This document shows, in pieces, positions 61,801 through 64,000 of a stretch of 64,000 bases of DNA. The translations under genes and the position numbers were made by a program. Origin of the DNA: JAUIJL01 sp965366625 (GTDB lineage: Bacteria > Acidobacteriota > Thermoanaerobaculia > Multivoradales > J023); contig CBDUGP010000018.1 in assembly GCA_965366625.1 (NCBI GenBank), forward strand, positions 1 through 64,000, given 5' to 3'. The notes beneath the pieces are model-generated. The model searched no databases. It worked only from the letters and a program-made list of their open reading frames with translations, and had not been told where the DNA came from. Every line of letters starts with the position of its first letter. Positions within the stretch are counted from its first letter, which is position 1.

Positions 61801-62436
61801 TCAGTTCTGAATTGACTCGGGTTCCGTTTTAAGACCCACCACTCGGGTCCAACCGGACATATCCTCGAAGCCCGTCGCGAAGAGTAAACCAGAGGATGCC
61901 GTGGATTCCACGGGTTCCTGGACGGTTTGGATTGCAGGACGGGAAGCCATAGTTTCCATAGACTGGACGGTGCTCGAGCCCAGGCCGGTTAGGCTCCACA
62001 TCAGCGTGCCCGTGGCCAAAACCGCGGTCAGGCTGGCGGCCACCGCATAGTTGCGCCACGGCAGGGCTTTCGCGGCTTCGCGCTTTTCGCGCTCGGCTGC
62101 GAAGTCGATCACACCGGTGGGCACGGCGACAGGCAGAGCCATTTCGAATTCTTGGGAGCACGACGGGCAAATCGCCAGATGCGCTTCGATGGCTTGCCGG
62201 TCGACGCCTTGGGGATCGAGTCCCTGGGCGTATTCGGCGAGCGCTAGGCTCGGGATGTGAGTGGTGGCGGTCTGCCAAACCTCGACGGTTTCTTGAAGCT
62301 CGCGACAGCAGCTTTCGCATTCGGCGAGGTGGGCCTGCACGAATTGCTCTTCGTCCTCGGACAAGGTGCCGTTGAGCATCCAGGGCAAAAGCTCTGGAAC
62401 TTGTTGGCAGGCCGGGCCTTGAGGTGTCGGTGTCAT
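61801..62436 (-). CDS. Anti-sigma factor with two zinc-finger modules
   Basis: The ATG at 62436 (GGAG upstream) gives 211 residues. Two zf-HC2-like modules are visible: HLAECESCC (about 36-44) and HLAICPSCS (about 84-92), each with the H-x3-C-x2-C pattern. A membrane segment follows (about 130-147, VAASLTAVLATGTLMWSL), then about 60 residues outside the membrane ending with LLFATGFEDMSGWTRVVG. It is encoded just after an ECF sigma gene and should sequester it. An ECF-type promoter motif before the gene would allow independent expression, giving negative feedback. Confidence 0.88.
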   Translation of the reverse strand: MTPTPQGPACQQVPELLPWMLNGTLSEDEEQFVQAHLAECESCCRELQETVEVWQTATTHIPSLALAEYAQGLDPQGVDRQAIEAHLAICPSCSQEFEMALPVAVPTGVIDFAAEREKREAAKALPWRNYAVAASLTAVLATGTLMWSLTGLGSSTVQSMETMASRPAIQTVQEPVESTASSGLLFATGFEDMSGWTRVVGLKTEPESIQN

Positions 62437-62501
62437 GGTCTTCGCTCCGTTCGACGGTTCGCTCGGGTCCGACGGGCCTTTTGACCCGTCTTTCAAAGTG
62501 T

Positions 62502-62527
62502 TAGTCGTCGAGGGGCGAATTTCGTTA
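62502..62527 (-). promoter_or_regulatory. ECF-type promoter motif before the anti-sigma gene
   Basis: On the minus strand, TAACGAAAT (62527-62519) and CGACTA (62507-62502) are 11 bases apart, exactly as in the two copies at 52493 and 52592. The TAA is also the stop codon of the ECF sigma gene. From the -10 half to the anti-sigma ATG is about 65 bp. Confidence 0.75.
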
Positions 62528-63067
62528 CGTGTCGTCGGCCTTTTTTTCGGAAAAAATCTTCGACCGCAGCTCGATTGCCCCTTTTCGGCACCTCAACACC
62601 CGCGCCCGCAAGGTTCCTTCGGAAACCCCCAGCTGCTCGCTCATTTCGCGGTAGCGCATGCCTTGCTCCAACATCTGCCAAAGTTCACGGCAGGATTCGG
62701 GCATGGCTTCGAGAATGCGGGTCGCCAGCTCCACGTTTTGGATGCCTTCCAGGGCCGAAGGCTCCCGCGACTGCAGCTCGAGATCCTCTACTTGCACCCA
62801 CTGCCGCCGACCCAGGGCCCGGAGTCGGTCGATGCATTTGTGGTGGACATAGGTATTTGTGTACGTCCTCAGGCTGCTCTGACCGCGAAATCGATCCGTG
62901 CGCAAGGCCTGGCTCAGCTCGAGCAGGATCTCCTGCTCCAGGTCCTCGAGTTCAGAGGAAAGCCGGGATCGATAGGGGGTGAAGGCTCCGCGAATCCAGG
63001 CTCGAACTTGGGCAATGACCTCAGGGTCACCTTCCAATAGGCCTGAAACCATGGATTCGTCGTTCAT
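62525..63067 (-). CDS. ECF-type RNA polymerase sigma factor
   Basis: The 180-residue protein has a sigma region 2 (about 20-90, with LEDLEQEILLELSQAL and RGQSSLRTYTNTYVHHKCIDRLR) and a region 4 (about 120-170) whose recognition helix lies in MRYREMSEQLGVSEGTLRARVLRCRKG. The ATG at 63067 fits family length. The gene for its double zinc-finger anti-sigma factor follows after 88 nt, with an ECF promoter motif in between. The motif also precedes the secreted-protein gene at 52688, so that gene is probably part of the regulon. Confidence 0.92.
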   Translation of the reverse strand: MNDESMVSGLLEGDPEVIAQVRAWIRGAFTPYRSRLSSELEDLEQEILLELSQALRTDRFRGQSSLRTYTNTYVHHKCIDRLRALGRRQWVQVEDLELQSREPSALEGIQNVELATRILEAMPESCRELWQMLEQGMRYREMSEQLGVSEGTLRARVLRCRKGAIELRSKIFSEKKADDT

Positions 63068-63245
63068 CGCTCAGAGGGGTCGAGGGTGGATGGGCTCGCT
63101 GAGAGTCAGGGTGCCCGCGAGCACCGGTGAGATTCGGGGATCCTATCCCATCGGCTCGGCAGGCTGTCGGGTCCTTTGTTGCGGGTATTTTGCTTTGATC
63201 GCAGGAATCGGATGGTTCGAAATGTTGCCGGGGGAGACACTGTGT

Positions 63246-63279
63246 TCGCCAGACGCCGTGTTTCGTCAGACGCCGTGTT
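63246..63279. repeat. 17-bp tandem repeat upstream of the ECF sigma gene
   Basis: TCGCCAGACGCCGTGTT (63246-63262) and TCGTCAGACGCCGTGTT (63263-63279) differ at one base. They lie in the 298-bp divergent gap between the ECF sigma gene and the Ada-type gene (63068-63365), which otherwise shows no gene. They may be a double operator for either gene. Confidence 0.6.
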
Positions 63280-63365
63280 TTCGGATGTGAGCTTGCCGGA
63301 CGCGTGCGACTCGACTCGCGAGCAAAGCTAAAATGGAAAGACCGCTGAAGACCGTTGGAGTTAAC

Positions 63366-64000
63366 ATGAATAGACTCTCCACCACGACTCGACCGCCCAT
63401 CGATAACCGACCTACCCAACCCGCGTTGAAGCCTCTTCCGATGGAGCCCTCGTCCGTTGATTTGCCTGCGACCATGTCAACCCCAACTGCAACTCCAACC
63501 CAGTCCTTGGCACCCATCGATACCAACACCGCATGGACGGCAGTGTTGAATCGAGACCGTCGTTTCGACGGGGCCTTCGTGTATGCGGTTCGTTCGACCG
63601 GCATTTATTGCCGTCCCTCTTGCCCTTCGCGACGGCCGATTCGCAAGAACGTGGATTTCTTTGCCGCTCCTGCGGGTGCGGAATCCGCTGGGTTCAGGGC
63701 CTGCCGACGCTGTAAGCCCCGGGCGCTGACGTCGCCGGTGGCGGATTTGGTGCGCCGGGCCGCGGAGTTCTTGGATGGTCATTTCGACGACTCGCCCAGC
63801 CTCGAGGACGTGGCGGCTCACGTCAAAGTGAGCCCGGCCCACCTGCAGCGAACGTTCCGTCGCCTCACCGGGCTTTCTCCGGCCGCTTACGCCGAAGCCA
63901 AGCGCATGGAGTGTTTACGTTCCGAGCTGGAAGCGGGATCGTCGGTCACTGACGCAGTGTATGCCGCGGGTTTCGGCTCCGGCAGCAGGGTCTATGAAAA
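63366..64000 (+). CDS. Ada-type methyl-acceptor AraC-family regulator, 3' end beyond window
   Basis: The gene runs off the window; 211 codons are seen. After a Pro/Thr-rich leader of about 55 residues comes the Ada N-terminal domain: DGAFVYAVRSTGIYCRPSCPSRRPIRKNV and ACRRCKP. The four zinc cysteines are at 82, 86, 113 and 116, with the same spacing as Cys38, 42, 69 and 72 of E. coli Ada, so Cys82 should accept methyl groups from DNA phosphotriesters. An AraC-type helix-turn-helix follows (about 130-205). The ATG at 63366 has GGAG upstream; ATGs at 63441 and 63474 would shorten the leader. A fused glycosylase or methyltransferase domain may follow downstream. Confidence 0.92.
   Translation, partial: MNRLSTTTRPPIDNRPTQPALKPLPMEPSSVDLPATMSTPTATPTQSLAPIDTNTAWTAVLNRDRRFDGAFVYAVRSTGIYCRPSCPSRRPIRKNVDFFAAPAGAESAGFRACRRCKPRALTSPVADLVRRAAEFLDGHFDDSPSLEDVAAHVKVSPAHLQRTFRRLTGLSPAAYAEAKRMECLRSELEAGSSVTDAVYAAGFGSGSRVYE

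Noticed and set aside
63160..63185. GGGTCCTTTGTTGC as a sigma-54 site before the Ada-type gene
   Set aside because: Spacing fits but only the GG, TTGC parts match; the conserved CAC is missing.
1..64000. CRISPR arrays, rRNA and tRNA genes
   Set aside because: No regularly spaced repeats of CRISPR type and no tRNA-like cloverleaf or rRNA segment was seen in the intergenic regions.

Overview
No rRNA or tRNA is visible, so the taxonomic reading is an inference. A G+C-rich genome (roughly 60%) carrying an FHA/sigma-54 activator, a Ser/Thr kinase fused to TPRs, a TPR-CHAT protein, two ECF sigma/anti-sigma pairs, Thr-type sulfatase-like lipoproteins and many GTG/TTG starts best fits an Acidobacteriota-like bacterium (Thermoanaerobaculia is my guess) with a diderm envelope. 

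Region 1 (about 1-15.9 kb) is accessory and regulatory. It holds an FHA-sigma54 activator divergent from a kinase-TPR protein, two unrecognised genes, a 1132-residue TPR-CHAT protein, a decayed gene fragment, an ECF sigma factor with its zinc-finger anti-sigma factor, then two DUF2589-type genes, a small zinc-ribbon protein, a 78-residue protein and a Cys-rich secreted protein. A near-consensus sigma-54 promoter lies just upstream of the DUF2589 pair. 

Region 2 (15.9-28.3 kb) has an aldehyde dehydrogenase and a co-directional polysaccharide cluster: YceI, four GT4 enzymes, one GT2 enzyme, an O-antigen ligase-like protein and a methyltransferase, interrupted by a 223-bp MITE-like inverted-repeat element. 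An amino-acid-type periplasmic binding protein converges on its end. 

Region 3 (28.4-42.6 kb) is mostly housekeeping: a six-motif beta/gamma-crystallin lipoprotein, panB-panC-panD, a deoxynucleoside kinase, a thioredoxin-like exported protein, a GH20 hexosaminidase, a fused E1 2-oxoacid dehydrogenase, PspC, and a YcaQ-like DNA-repair protein. 

Region 4 (42.7-61.7 kb) is an envelope-glycan modification island: three sulfatase-like proteins with Thr at the nucleophile position, an MBOAT acyltransferase, three SGNH proteins, a methyltransferase, a small secreted protein and two tandem-duplicated polytopic GT-C-like proteins. 

Region 5 (61.7-64 kb) has a second ECF sigma/anti-sigma pair and the start of an Ada-type repair regulator cut by the window edge. 

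The most useful non-coding discovery is a bipartite element, TAACGAAAT-N11-CGACTA, present three times with identical spacing: twice in tandem before the secreted-protein gene at 52.7 kb and once between the ECF sigma gene at 62.5 kb and its anti-sigma gene. It looks like the promoter recognised by that sigma factor. Part of the same core recurs before the gene at 37.2 kb.
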